A DNA stretch of 64,000 bases from Oscillospiraceae bacterium (GTDB taxonomy: Bacteria > Bacillota > Clostridia > Oscillospirales > Ruminococcaceae): positions 1 to 64,000 of the forward strand of contig JAGHIE010000013.1 in NCBI GenBank assembly GCA_017887325.1. The letters are read 5' to 3'. The position numbers and the translations under genes are program-made. The notes under the pieces were generated by a model. That model was not told the DNA's origin. It did not search any database and worked only from the letters and a program-made list of their open reading frames with translations. Shown piece after piece: positions 16,966 to 26,361 of this stretch. Position 1 is the stretch's first letter, and every line of letters begins with the position of its first letter.

Positions 16966-17845
16966 CATCAAAACTAACTTTAACTTTTATATCTTGATTA
17001 TAATTTCCAAAATTATTTCCAAAGATAGCAACTCCATTATCATCACAACTTATATTTAAATTAATTTTTTCATTATTAACTATATTAATTTGAGAAATAT
17101 CAACATCAGAAATTTTTACATCATTTAAAAAGACTCCATTGGAATTAATTTTTATTACGAATAATTTTCCAAAGGATTTAAAATTCCACCACTCAGGAGA
17201 ATAAAGCCCTTTACTATTGTCTTGTATATTGTCTACATTAAAAGAAGCAATAGGCTTATTGTTTAAATTTAAATTTATTATAGATAAATTATTTTTGCTA
17301 TTTATTGCTGTGGATAATTCTAAAGAAATTTGTATTTCTGTAATAGTTTGTTTTTCTTCTATTAGATTTGGAATAGAATATTCTAAATAACCATCACTAA
17401 ACCATATTAGATTAGAGTTTAGTCTATTACTAGAAGAAAAATATTTAGGTTCATTTATTTCTCCTATAATTTTCTTTTGAGAGATTAAGCCACAATTACT
17501 ATTTGTATAAAAATTACTAAAAAGTCCGATAGGTATATTTTCTTCGTAAAAATTGTTATTATACTCATTTTTAAATAAATCAATCAAAAATAAGATATTA
17601 TTTAAAGAACAAACTTTTTGAGCACCTCTTTTGGCAGAAGTTATATTTACTTGAACAATACCTAAATCTGATAACATTTTTATATGAGATGTTAAAGCTC
17701 CATTAGTGAGCTTTAATTTTTCTGCTAATTCATTTAAATTAATATTAGGTTTTTTTCTAATTTCGTTTATTATTTCTAATCTAGTTTTAGAACCTAATGC
17801 TGTACAAGTTTTTAATATATCATTATAGTTTGATATTTTTTTCAT
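16961..17845 (-). CDS. ArsR-type winged-helix regulator with C-terminal ligand domain
   Basis: Protein of 294 residues. Residues 8-85 form an ArsR-like winged helix (ALGSKTRLEIINEIRK, NLNELAEKLKLTNGALTSHIKML). About 200 further residues form a beta-rich domain with WFSDGYLEYSIPN and SPEWWNFKSFGKLFVI. This architecture matches predicted regulators of COG4189, sometimes found near glycosidase genes; the beta domain may bind a sugar or sit in a jelly-roll fold, but that is inference. No catabolic gene sits beside it; the divergent neighbour is fructose-bisphosphate aldolase. A palindrome in its own promoter suggests autoregulation. Confidence 0.7.
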   Translation of the reverse strand: MKKISNYNDILKTCTALGSKTRLEIINEIRKKPNINLNELAEKLKLTNGALTSHIKMLSDLGIVQVNITSAKRGAQKVCSLNNILFLIDLFKNEYNNNFYEENIPIGLFSNFYTNSNCGLISQKKIIGEINEPKYFSSSNRLNSNLIWFSDGYLEYSIPNLIEEKQTITEIQISLELSTAINSKNNLSIINLNLNNKPIASFNVDNIQDNSKGLYSPEWWNFKSFGKLFVIKINSNGVFLNDVKISDVDISQINIVNNEKINLNISCDDNGVAIFGNNFGNYNQDIKVKVSFDE

Positions 17846-17892
17846 ATAAACTACACCATTTCCTTAATATTTAAGTCAAATAAAACAAATAG

Positions 17893-17921
17893 ATTATACT
17901 ATATTAATATAGCAATGTAAA
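17893..17921 (-). promoter_or_regulatory. Promoter with internal palindromic operator for the ArsR-type gene
   Basis: On the minus strand TTTACA (17921-17916), 17 bases, TATAAT (17898-17893). The perfect 14-base palindrome CTATATTAATATAG (17899-17912) fills the spacer and is a good candidate operator for the gene's own product. Confidence 0.6.
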
Positions 17922-17958
17922 TGTGTTTTTTTATATTATTTAATTTTATAGTTTGTCC

Positions 17959-17987
17959 TTGATTTTTTTTATATGTTAGTTTATAAT
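17959..17987 (+). promoter_or_regulatory. Sigma-A promoter for fba
   Basis: TTGATT (17959-17964), 17 bases, TATAAT (17982-17987), 65 bases before the fba start. Confidence 0.8.
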
Positions 17988-18051
17988 TATATGGTAAAGG
18001 AATAAATTTCTATAATGGACAATTTATCTATTTGAATTGGAGGATTTAACA

Positions 18052-18915
18052 ATGTTAGTATCTGCAAAAGAAATGCTTACAAAAGCAAAAGAAGGCCACT
18101 ATGCAGTTGGTCAATTCAACATCAATAACTTAGAATGGACAAAAGCTATTTTACTTACAGCTCAAGAATGTAACTCACCTGTAATTTTAGGTGTTTCTGA
18201 AGGTGCTGGTAAATATATGGCTGGTTATAAAACAATAGTTGGAATGGTTAATGGTATGTTAGAAGAATTAAACATCACTGTTCCAGTTGCTTTACACTTA
18301 GACCATGGTTCTTATGAAGGTGCTTTAGAATGCATCAATGCTGGTTTCTCATCAGTTATGTTTGACGGTTCTCACTATGCTATCGAAGAAAACATTGCTA
18401 AAACTAAAGAATTAGTTGCTATCTGTGAAGAAAAAGGTTTATCTATCGAAGCAGAAGTTGGTTCTATCGGTGGTGAAGAAGACGGCGTTGTTGGTGCTGG
18501 TGAATGTGCAGACCCAGAAGAATGTAAAATGATTGCTGATTTAGGCGTTACAATGTTAGCTGCTGGTATTGGTAATATTCATGGTAAATACCCAGAAAAT
18601 TGGGCAGGTTTAAGCTTTGAAACATTAGATGCTGTTCAACAAAAAACAGGTAAAATGCCATTAGTTTTACACGGTGGTACAGGTATTCCTGAAGATATGA
18701 TTAAAAAAGCTATTGATTTAGGTGTTTCAAAAATCAATGTTAACACAGAATGTCAATTAGCATTTGCTGCTGCAACAAGAAAATACATTGAAGAAGGTAA
18801 AGATTTAGCTGGTAAAGGTTTTGACCCTAGAAAACTTTTAGCTCCAGGTTTTGAAGCTATCAAAGCTACAGTTAAAGAAAAAATGGAATTATTCGGTTCT
18901 GTTAACAAAGCTTAA
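18052..18915 (+). CDS. fba: Class II fructose-bisphosphate aldolase
   Basis: Protein of 287 residues that splits fructose 1,6-bisphosphate into dihydroxyacetone phosphate and glyceraldehyde 3-phosphate in glycolysis and the reverse in gluconeogenesis. Zinc ligands and substrate motifs are visible: VALHLDHGSYEG (about 78-89), SVMFDGSHY, EAEVGSIGGEEDG (about 139-151), GIGNIHGKYP, LVLHGGTGIPE and KINVNTE. A longer frame from a TTG at 18037 exists, but that codon is part of the GGAGGATT ribosome-binding site, so the ATG at 18052 is the start. Regular, strongly biased codon use suggests high expression. It is monocistronic. Confidence 0.97.
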   Translation: MLVSAKEMLTKAKEGHYAVGQFNINNLEWTKAILLTAQECNSPVILGVSEGAGKYMAGYKTIVGMVNGMLEELNITVPVALHLDHGSYEGALECINAGFSSVMFDGSHYAIEENIAKTKELVAICEEKGLSIEAEVGSIGGEEDGVVGAGECADPEECKMIADLGVTMLAAGIGNIHGKYPENWAGLSFETLDAVQQKTGKMPLVLHGGTGIPEDMIKKAIDLGVSKINVNTECQLAFAAATRKYIEEGKDLAGKGFDPRKLLAPGFEAIKATVKEKMELFGSVNKA

Positions 18916-18928
18916 TTATAAAATGTAA

Positions 18929-18962
18929 AAAGAGAAGTGATTTTGTTCACTTCTCTTTTTTT
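18929..18962 (+). terminator. Terminator of fba
   Basis: Stem AGAGAAGTGA / TCACTTCTCT followed by a T run (about 18955-18962). Confidence 0.92.
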
Positions 18963-18965
18963 ATG

Positions 18966-19000
18966 TAAAAAAAGAAGGTAGAATGGTATCTACCTTCTTT
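18966..19000 (-). terminator. Terminator of the glycosyltransferase gene
   Basis: A 12-bp stem AAAGAAGGTAGA / TCTACCTTCTTT with a 6-base loop, followed on the minus strand by a run of T (complement of 18966-18972). It stands tail to tail with the fba terminator. Confidence 0.9.
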
Positions 19001-19005
19001 CTATA

Positions 19006-21561
19006 TTAATATTGTGATTCAGTATAAGGTTTAACATCAATTGAAAAATCTTCACTTGATGTTTTGAAATTTGGATTATAATATGGGTCTGGTTTAGATA
19101 ATACATTAAACCAATTTTTTTGGAATAAAGCTTCATCATCTCTTATGTTGTTATAATTGTTATCAAGTTTATTTTCATAGTGATATAATTCAGAAAATGG
19201 AGTAAAGACATTTAAATAACCTTTTTCTCTGGCTTTCAGACATAAATCTATATCACTAAAATAGTTTGTATAGTTTTCATCAAACTTACCTAAATCATCA
19301 AAAGTAGATTTTTTTATCAACATACATGCTTTTGTTACAGCGGTTACATTATGTGCATAAGCAAGTCTACCCATATATCCTATAAAGTCACGATTAGAAT
19401 TTTTGTGATAATATTTAATGTTATTTTTAAAATCTGTATATATGCCAGCATGTTGAACTGTTTCATCTTCGTAATAAAGTTTAGCACCAACAATTGCAAC
19501 ATCATCTCTTTGACAGAACATTAACATTTCTTCTATCCATTTTGGAGAAATAACTTCAGTATCATTATCTAAGAATAAATAATAACTACCTTTTGCGAAA
19601 GTTGTCGCATAATTACATATAGAAGAATAATTATATTTTTGTTCCCAATCAATAAATTGTATATTATCATATTGATTTTTTATTATGTCATAATAATCTT
19701 TATTAGATGTATTAGTAAGATTAACCACTATAATTTCATAATTTTCGTAAGTTGTATTAGATATTACAGAATTGATACAACCAGCTAATAATGAGAAATT
19801 ATCATTTATAATTATAATTGAAACTAAAGGTGTATCCAAAAGTTCATAGTTAATTTTATATAATCCAGGAGCATTAGGAATTAGCTCTGGAGTACCTTTA
19901 ATACCAACTCTTTCCAGATGGTTTTCTAATGCTGTTAATCCTGCTGTTAAACAGTAAGGTTTAACACTAATGTCACTTGCAACAGAACCTGGGTGACATC
20001 TCCAGAAATATAATACTTTAGGAATATGAACAATAGATTTAGCTTGTTCTGTTAATCTTAGTATTATATCAAAGTCTTGGCTTCCATTACATTCTGGATT
20101 AAAATAGCCTACTTTATCTAATAATTCTCTGCTAAAAGTAGAAAAATGGCATATATAGTTATTTGTTCTTAATGTATCAGGAGCATAATCTGCTTTTAAA
20201 TGAACTATTAATCCATCAAAAATATTATTGCCGAATGTCATTTCATCAGTAAAGATAAAGTCAGCGTTTTTATGTGTAATAGCAAGCATATTTTCATATA
20301 GAGCAGATGGATGAAGAAAATCATCGTGGTCAAGTAGAGATATATAATTACCTGTAGCCATTTTGATAGCTTCGTTAGTATTGTCTGATATTGAAATATT
20401 GTCAATTTTTTTATATTTTATTCTAGAATCTTTTTTCATATATGCTTGACATGTTTTATAAACATCACCATTAGGGTCTGTACTAGCATCAGCTAAACAT
20501 AATTCCCATTTTTGGTATGTTTGACATATACAAGAATCTATCATTTCTTTTAGAAAATCTATTGGAGTATTAAATAAAGGAACTAATATACTAAAAGTTA
20601 TATCTTTATCAAATTTAGTATTTAATTGTTTAACAGCCATTTTTGCTGGTAAGAAATGACTAATAATAATAGAATTATTTTTTATAATTTTACTCAATTG
20701 TTTTCTATATTTTATTTTTTCTAAAAATGCAGAAACACCATCTTTTTTAATAATTCTTAAAGCTATTACTAATGAACCTATTCCTGGAATTTTTCTTAAA
20801 CTAGCTGTTATCATTCTGCCTGGTTTTGTAATTTTCCACCATCTTGAATTAGAAATAGCTGTATAACTGCTTGAAAAATAAGAATTGCTAGACATTAATT
20901 GGTTGTTTGCATCTATTAATTTTCTGTTTTTTGCATTAACAGAAGATAATTTATTTTTTAAAGTAGTAGATAAAGATTTGTAATATTTATACTTATATAT
21001 ATTCTTTTTATTTTCTTCTAAAGAATGATTTAAATCATTTAATTTATAATTTAAAACTCTAAAATTTCTTTCGTAATCTTCTATTAGCTTAATCAAAGAA
21101 ATATTTGATATATTTGTTTTTTTATACATGTAAATATTTTTATAATCATTTGAGAATGAAATATCTCTAATGAAATTGTATTTAAAGAAGATATTAGACC
21201 AAGATTCAAGAGGCTTTAAAGTTATAATTTTATTATCGTCTAAATCATTTTTTAAAGAAACAATTATACTGTCTGAATAATTGCAAAGTTCTTGTAATAA
21301 ATTAATAGAATCTTGCTCATATAGATATTCAATAGTATTTAAAGCTATAATTAAATCAAATTTTTCAGGATGATTTTCTGGTAAAAACTTTTTAAGATTT
21401 CCATCAAAATCTTTTTGGATACTAGTTTTAATAATATTAAATCCATTTTCATTGATAGTATTGATAAACTCATTATCATCACCTAAGTATAATATTGAGT
21501 TAGGATTAATCTGCTTTATACTATCAATTAAACTAGATATACTTATATTAGTATAATCCAT
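19006..21561 (-). CDS. Multidomain family 2 glycosyltransferase
   Basis: Protein of 851 residues. The N-terminus (about 1-150) resembles a Rossmann methyltransferase fold (NSILYLGDDNEF, FDLIIALNTIEYL). A coiled-coil-like stretch follows (about 160-220), then a SRWWKITKPGR segment common in cell-surface glycan transferases. A first GT2 domain begins near residue 320 (FSILVPLFNTP, SLLDHDDFLHPSAL), and a second near 585 (VSIIIINDNFSLLAGCINSV, YLFLDNDTEVISP, FDENYTNYFSDIDLCLKARE). It likely adds sugars to a surface polysaccharide or glycoprotein at the cytoplasmic membrane face. The start is the ATG after GTGGAGGATT; an upstream in-frame ATG at 21657 lacks a binding site. No other glycan gene is adjacent. 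Confidence 0.82.
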   Translation of the reverse strand: MDYTNISISSLIDSIKQINPNSILYLGDDNEFINTINENGFNIIKTSIQKDFDGNLKKFLPENHPEKFDLIIALNTIEYLYEQDSINLLQELCNYSDSIIVSLKNDLDDNKIITLKPLESWSNIFFKYNFIRDISFSNDYKNIYMYKKTNISNISLIKLIEDYERNFRVLNYKLNDLNHSLEENKKNIYKYKYYKSLSTTLKNKLSSVNAKNRKLIDANNQLMSSNSYFSSSYTAISNSRWWKITKPGRMITASLRKIPGIGSLVIALRIIKKDGVSAFLEKIKYRKQLSKIIKNNSIIISHFLPAKMAVKQLNTKFDKDITFSILVPLFNTPIDFLKEMIDSCICQTYQKWELCLADASTDPNGDVYKTCQAYMKKDSRIKYKKIDNISISDNTNEAIKMATGNYISLLDHDDFLHPSALYENMLAITHKNADFIFTDEMTFGNNIFDGLIVHLKADYAPDTLRTNNYICHFSTFSRELLDKVGYFNPECNGSQDFDIILRLTEQAKSIVHIPKVLYFWRCHPGSVASDISVKPYCLTAGLTALENHLERVGIKGTPELIPNAPGLYKINYELLDTPLVSIIIINDNFSLLAGCINSVISNTTYENYEIIVVNLTNTSNKDYYDIIKNQYDNIQFIDWEQKYNYSSICNYATTFAKGSYYLFLDNDTEVISPKWIEEMLMFCQRDDVAIVGAKLYYEDETVQHAGIYTDFKNNIKYYHKNSNRDFIGYMGRLAYAHNVTAVTKACMLIKKSTFDDLGKFDENYTNYFSDIDLCLKAREKGYLNVFTPFSELYHYENKLDNNYNNIRDDEALFQKNWFNVLSKPDPYYNPNFKTSSEDFSIDVKPYTESQY

Positions 21562-21612
21562 TTTTAATCCTCCACACATAAACATATTTATATAATTTGT
21601 AAAAGCTAATTG

Positions 21613-21641
21613 ATTATACCACATAAATCGAATTTTGTAAA
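21613..21641 (-). promoter_or_regulatory. Sigma-A promoter for the glycosyltransferase
   Basis: On the minus strand TTTACA (21641-21636), 17 bases, TATAAT (21618-21613). Its position also argues against the upstream ATG at 21657 as start. Confidence 0.75.
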
Positions 21642-21704
21642 TTTTTAAAGTATACAATCTAAAAAGTTAACATTTTAAAAATAGTTATTTAAATATGGAC
21701 TAAC

Positions 21705-21733
21705 TTGAAATTATAAAAAAAGTTATGTATAAT
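21705..21733 (+). promoter_or_regulatory. Sigma-A promoter for lon-engB
   Basis: TTGAAA (21705-21710), 17 bases, TATAAT (21728-21733). No CIRCE or CtsR-like repeat was noticed here. Confidence 0.78.
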
Positions 21734-21810
21734 TGTTATTAATTGTATTAATTTATAAGATAATGTATTAAAATAGATTGTAATTTATAGAGGAGAAAAC
21801 AATATATATT

Positions 21811-24198
21811 ATGGAAAACCCAAATGTAACAGAAAATATATTACCTGTTCTAGCGTTAAGAGGATTGGTAATGATGGATACAGTTTCTATGAGTTTTGAT
21901 GTTGGTAGAGAAGCATCTATAAAAGCATTAAAACAATCTTTAGCAACTAATCAAAAAATATTTTTAGTAGCTCAAAAAGATTTATTAATAGAAAAACCAA
22001 AAGTAAAAGATTTATATTCATATGGTGTTGTTGCAAGTATATCACAGATGATAAAAAGCAAAAATGGAGATATGAGAGTTCAGGTTCAAGGTGAATATAG
22101 AGCAAAACTAGTAGATGTAATAGAAGAAGAACCTTTTATCACAGCTGTTTTAGAACCTAAACCTATAAGTAAAAAGTTAGGGGTTAATGCTTTAGAGGCA
22201 GAAGCTTTAGTGAGAGCATTGAAAGTGACATTTGAACATTATTCAATTCACTTACCAAAAATACCTAATGAAAATATGTCATCTATAATGGTAAAAGAAG
22301 ACCCTTATGAGTTTTTCTATGAGTTAATCAAGTATTGCATTTTAAGACCAGAAGATAAACAAAAGATATTAGAATGTAATACAATAGGTTCAAGATTAAA
22401 AACACTATTAAAAATTTTAGATCACGAATGTGAAGTTTTAGAAATAGAAAAAGATATATATGATAGAGTAAAATCTCAAATGGATCAAAATCAAAAAGAA
22501 TACTTTTTGAGAGAACAAATGAAAATTATTCAAGCAGAGCTTGGTGATGGAGAAGAAGAAGTTCAAAGCGAATATTTCCAAAAAATTCAAGCTATAAAAA
22601 ATATCTCAGATACATCTAGAACAAAATTGCTAGAAGAAGTAAAAAGACTTGAAAGAATGCCTATGAATTCCCAAGAAGCAAATGTAATAAGATCTTATTT
22701 AGATGTATGCTTAAGTTTACCATTTGATACTTTTACTAAAGATGTTTTAGATGTAAATAAGGCAAGAAAAATTTTAGATAAAGACCATTTTGGTTTGAAG
22801 AAAGTAAAAGAAAGAATTTTAGAGCTTATTGCTGTTAGAAAGTTAGCTCCAGATATAAAAGGTCAAATTATTTGTTTAGTAGGACCTCCAGGGGTTGGTA
22901 AAACTTCTATTGCTAAGAGTATAGCTCAAACAATGAATAGAAGATATGTTAGAGTATCTTTAGGTGGTATTAGAGATGAATCTGACATAAGAGGACATAG
23001 AAAAACTTATGTTGGTGCTATGCCAGGTAGAATTATAAATGCTATTATTCAATCTAAGAGCAGAAATCCACTTGTGTTATTAGATGAAATAGATAAAATG
23101 GGTTCAGATTTTAGAGGAGATCCATCTGCTGCAATGTTAGAAGTTTTGGATGCTGAACAAAATGCAGAGTTTAGAGATCATTATGTTGAAATACCATTTG
23201 ACTTAAGTCAAACACTATTTTTGATGACTGCAAATGATTTATCAACAGTTCCTAAACCTTTGTTAGACCGTATGGAAATTATTGAATTATCTAGTTACAC
23301 TAGAGAAGAAAAATTTAATATAGCAAAAAAATATTTAACAGTAAAACAAATTAAAAGACATGGTCTAACAAATAAAGATATAAACTTTACTCAAGACGGT
23401 ATATATACTTTAATAGACAGATATACTAGAGAAGCTGGAGTTCGTACTTTAGAAAGAACTATTGCAACAATATGTAGAAAAGTTGCAAAACAAAAAGTAG
23501 CTTTAGGTGATGAGTTTAAGAAAGTAAATATAAATGAAAAAGTTTTATTAGAACTATTAGGAGCAAAAAAATATAGAGTTTCTGAATTACCAGAGGAAAA
23601 TCAAGTAGGTTTAGTAACAGGACTTGCTTGGACAAGCGTCGGTGGAGAAACCCTAGAGATAGAAGCGTGTGCTGTTGAAGGTACAGGCAAAGTACAAATT
23701 ACTGGTAATTTAGGAAAAGTAATGAGTGAGTCAGCTTCTATTGCTGTTGGTTATGTTAGACAAGTATGTGATGAATATGGAATAGACAAAAATTTCTATA
23801 AAGATAAAGATTTGTTTATACATGCTCCAGAAGGTGCAGTACCAAAAGATGGTCCTAGTGCTGGTGTAACTATTACTACAGCTTTAATATCTGCTTTAAG
23901 TGGAATTCCTGTTAAAAGAGATGTAGCTATGACAGGTGAGATATCACTTAGAGGTAGAGTAATGGCTATAGGTGGTTTAAAAGAAAAATCTATAGCAGGG
24001 TATAGAGCAGGTGTAAAAACAATAATTATTCCTTATGATAATAAATCAGATATTGATGAATTTGATGATATTATAAAGAAAAATGTTAAATTTATACCAG
24101 TAAAAACTTTAAAAGAAGTTTTAGATATCGCTTTAGATATGGAAAATGCTACATCAATTATTATGTCAAAAAATAAAGAAGAAGTTTGTTGCGAATAG
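21811..24198 (+). CDS. lon: ATP-dependent Lon protease
   Basis: Protein of 795 residues, normal length. It is a cytoplasmic ring protease that unfolds and degrades misfolded and selected regulatory proteins. In order: LON substrate-binding domain (about 8-205, LPVLALRGLVMM), a helical region with REQMKIIQAELG, an AAA+ module with Walker A GPPGVGKTS (about 357-365) and Walker B VLLDEIDKMG, and the protease domain with KDGPSAGVTI (catalytic Ser) and RGRVMAIGGLKEKSIAGYRAG (catalytic Lys). The nearest Shine-Dalgarno, GGAGA at 21792-21796, is 14 bases from the ATG, unusually far; no better in-frame start exists. engB follows ten bases later. Confidence 0.96.
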   Translation: MENPNVTENILPVLALRGLVMMDTVSMSFDVGREASIKALKQSLATNQKIFLVAQKDLLIEKPKVKDLYSYGVVASISQMIKSKNGDMRVQVQGEYRAKLVDVIEEEPFITAVLEPKPISKKLGVNALEAEALVRALKVTFEHYSIHLPKIPNENMSSIMVKEDPYEFFYELIKYCILRPEDKQKILECNTIGSRLKTLLKILDHECEVLEIEKDIYDRVKSQMDQNQKEYFLREQMKIIQAELGDGEEEVQSEYFQKIQAIKNISDTSRTKLLEEVKRLERMPMNSQEANVIRSYLDVCLSLPFDTFTKDVLDVNKARKILDKDHFGLKKVKERILELIAVRKLAPDIKGQIICLVGPPGVGKTSIAKSIAQTMNRRYVRVSLGGIRDESDIRGHRKTYVGAMPGRIINAIIQSKSRNPLVLLDEIDKMGSDFRGDPSAAMLEVLDAEQNAEFRDHYVEIPFDLSQTLFLMTANDLSTVPKPLLDRMEIIELSSYTREEKFNIAKKYLTVKQIKRHGLTNKDINFTQDGIYTLIDRYTREAGVRTLERTIATICRKVAKQKVALGDEFKKVNINEKVLLELLGAKKYRVSELPEENQVGLVTGLAWTSVGGETLEIEACAVEGTGKVQITGNLGKVMSESASIAVGYVRQVCDEYGIDKNFYKDKDLFIHAPEGAVPKDGPSAGVTITTALISALSGIPVKRDVAMTGEISLRGRVMAIGGLKEKSIAGYRAGVKTIIIPYDNKSDIDEFDDIIKKNVKFIPVKTLKEVLDIALDMENATSIIMSKNKEEVCCE

Positions 24199-24208
24199 GA
24201 GGTTATGT

Positions 24209-24799
24209 ATGAACTATAATAAAGCAGAATTTGTAACTTCATATGGATTATCAAGTCAACTTCCAAAGTCTGATATTCCTGAAATTGCTTTTGCAGGTAG
24301 ATCAAATGTTGGAAAATCTTCTATGATAAATAAAATATTTAATAGAAAATCTTTGGCAAGGGTTTCTGCTGTGCCAGGAAAAACAGCTACAATAAATTTT
24401 TATAATGTAGAGAAAAAAGTTAACTTTGTAGACTTACCAGGTTATGGTTATGCTAAAGTTGCTAAAAGTGAAAAAGAGCGTTGGAGTAAGCTTATAGAAA
24501 AATATTTTAACGATGATAGAAATTTAAGACTGGTATTATCACTTATAGATATGAGACATCCACCAACAAAACTTGATATAGATATGGTCAATTACTTGAT
24601 TGAATGTGAATTGCCATTTGTAATAATATTAACTAAAGCTGACAAATTAAATAAAAAACAAACAGAAGAAAGATTGAAAAATATTGTAAAAGAAATTCCT
24701 TATGGAGAAGAAATAAAGATGATTCCTTTTTCTTCTCAAACAGGACAAGGCGTTGAAGAAATAAAACAAATAATTGAAGAATTATGTGAAGAAGCATAA
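24209..24799 (+). CDS. engB: Ribosome biogenesis GTPase EngB (YsxC/YihA)
   Basis: Protein of 196 residues, a small GTPase needed for large ribosomal subunit assembly. G motifs are clear: G1 GRSNVGKSS (about 31-39), G2 region GKTATINFY, G3 DLPGYGYAKV, G4 LTKADKLN and G5 PFSSQTG. The start is set by AGGAGG at 24197-24202, six bases from the ATG; the longer frame back to 24146 runs inside lon and is not supported. Coupling to lon is the usual order in Firmicutes. Confidence 0.96.
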   Translation: MNYNKAEFVTSYGLSSQLPKSDIPEIAFAGRSNVGKSSMINKIFNRKSLARVSAVPGKTATINFYNVEKKVNFVDLPGYGYAKVAKSEKERWSKLIEKYFNDDRNLRLVLSLIDMRHPPTKLDIDMVNYLIECELPFVIILTKADKLNKKQTEERLKNIVKEIPYGEEIKMIPFSSQTGQGVEEIKQIIEELCEEA

Positions 24800-24831
24800 A
24801 TAAAAATCTTATATTGGGGGAGAAATTTTAG

Positions 24832-26130
24832 ATGTTCGTTTCAAGTAATTTAAGTATAAATGAAAAAGGAAATTTAGCTATTGGTGGGGTAGATACTGTT
24901 GATTTAGCAAAACAATACGGCACACCTTTATATGTTTTTGATGAAGATTTAATACGTACACATTGTAGACAATTCAAAAATAGTATGGATAAATACTATG
25001 GTGGTGAAGGTTTAGTATGTTATGCATCAAAAGCTTTTTGCTGTAAAGAAATGTTAAGAATAGTAAATGATGAAAATTGTGGAGCAGATGTTGTTTCAAT
25101 AGGAGAATTATATACTGCTATGAGTGTAAATTTTCCAGCTGAAAAGATTTGTTATCATGGGAACAATAAAACACCTGAAGAACTAGAATTAGCTTTAGAT
25201 TATGGTGTTGGAAGAATAGTGGTTGATAATGAAATAGAGTTAGAACTTTTAAATAAGATTGCTGGAGAAAAAGGCAAAAAGGTAAATGTTTTACTAAGAA
25301 TTACACCAGGAATCGATGCTCACACTCATGATTTTATAAAAACAGGTAAAATTGATTCAAAATTTGGTATGACTATTGAATTTGGAACAGCTATGAATGG
25401 TGTTAAAAAGGCATTATCATTAGAAAATATCGTTTTAGAAGGTATTCATTGTCATATAGGTTCACAAATATTCCAAATAGACCCATTTGAACATGCTGGT
25501 GAAGTTATGTTGACATTCATTAGCGATGTTAAGAAAGAATGTGGATATGAACTTAAAACTATGAATTTAGGTGGAGGCTTTGGTATTATGTATACTGAAG
25601 AAGATTCTCCAGTAGCTTATGATTTATATATGAAAAAAGTATCAGATGTTGTTAAGGCCAAAGCACAAGAATTAGGAGTTAATTTACCATATATAATCAT
25701 TGAACCAGGAAGAAGTGTTGTAGCTCCGGCAGGAATTACACTTTACACAGTAGGAGGAATAAAAGATATTCCAACTGCTAGAAAATATGTTTCAGTAGAT
25801 GGTGGTATGACAGATAATATTAGATATGCTTTATATCAATCTAAGTATGACTTTATAATTGCAAATAAAGCAAATCAACCTAAAGATGACAATGTAACAA
25901 TAGCAGGTCGTTGTTGTGAAAGTGGAGATTTATTAGGAGAAAATGTACCACTACAAAAAGCAGAAGTTTCTGATATATTGGCAGTTTGTGCAACAGGTGC
26001 GTACAATTATTCTATGTCAAATAACTATAACAGAGTTAGAAAACCAGCAGTGGTTATGGTTAAAGATGGAAATAGTAGAGTAGTAGTTAGAAGAGAAACA
26101 GTAGAAGATATTATAAGATGTGATATATAA
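24832..26130 (+). CDS. lysA: Diaminopimelate decarboxylase
   Basis: Protein of 432 residues. It decarboxylates meso-diaminopimelate to L-lysine, the last step of lysine synthesis, using pyridoxal phosphate. The PLP lysine lies in VCYASKAFCC (about residue 66), the barrel shows IHCHIGSQI and LGGGFGI, EPGRSVVAPAG binds the cofactor phosphate region, and the C-terminal barrel holds AGRCCESGDLL and ATGAYNYSMSNNYN (active-site Cys and Tyr of the partner subunit). GGGGAG precedes the ATG. It lies 32 bases after engB, with no promoter between, so it is likely the third gene of the lon operon. Confidence 0.96.
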   Translation: MFVSSNLSINEKGNLAIGGVDTVDLAKQYGTPLYVFDEDLIRTHCRQFKNSMDKYYGGEGLVCYASKAFCCKEMLRIVNDENCGADVVSIGELYTAMSVNFPAEKICYHGNNKTPEELELALDYGVGRIVVDNEIELELLNKIAGEKGKKVNVLLRITPGIDAHTHDFIKTGKIDSKFGMTIEFGTAMNGVKKALSLENIVLEGIHCHIGSQIFQIDPFEHAGEVMLTFISDVKKECGYELKTMNLGGGFGIMYTEEDSPVAYDLYMKKVSDVVKAKAQELGVNLPYIIIEPGRSVVAPAGITLYTVGGIKDIPTARKYVSVDGGMTDNIRYALYQSKYDFIIANKANQPKDDNVTIAGRCCESGDLLGENVPLQKAEVSDILAVCATGAYNYSMSNNYNRVRKPAVVMVKDGNSRVVVRRETVEDIIRCDI

Positions 26131-26133
26131 TAG

Positions 26134-26168
26134 ATAACGGACAACTTTTAGTTGTCCGTTATTTTTTC
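26134..26168 (+). terminator. Terminator of lon-engB-lysA
   Basis: A 12-bp stem ATAACGGACAAC / GTTGTCCGTTAT with a 5-base loop and a T run. Confidence 0.94.
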
Positions 26169-26238
26169 TCTGATTTTTATAAATTAAATTATTTATTATT
26201 TTTATTTCAATAATTTTATATTTATTAACAAATTGGTC

Positions 26239-26266
26239 TTGATTTTTTTTTCAAAATGAGTACAAT
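26239..26266 (+). promoter_or_regulatory. Sigma-A promoter for groESL
   Basis: TTGATT (26239-26244), 16 bases, TACAAT (26261-26266), placed just before the CIRCE operator so that the operator covers the expected transcript start. Confidence 0.78.
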
Positions 26267-26282
26267 AGTATTTAGTTGATAA

Positions 26283-26309
26283 TTAGCACTCAAATATATA
26301 GAGTGCTAA
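26283..26309 (+). promoter_or_regulatory. CIRCE operator (HrcA binding site)
   Basis: A perfect inverted repeat TTAGCACTC, nine bases, GAGTGCTAA: an exact match to the consensus CIRCE element. HrcA binds it to repress chaperonin genes and releases under heat or misfolding stress. hrcA itself is not in the window. Confidence 0.97.
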
Positions 26310-26361
26310 AAAGTAAGATTAATACAAAATTTATATATTAAAATTTTTAGGAGGAATTATT

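Noticed and set aside
18037-18051. Upstream TTG start for the aldolase, and similar longer starts at rpsP (46977), PBP (42831), rimM (47571), engB (24146) and rubrerythrin (53178)
   Set aside because: Each longer start falls in the gene's own Shine-Dalgarno, in its promoter or inside the previous gene, and the shorter starts give the conserved N-termini.
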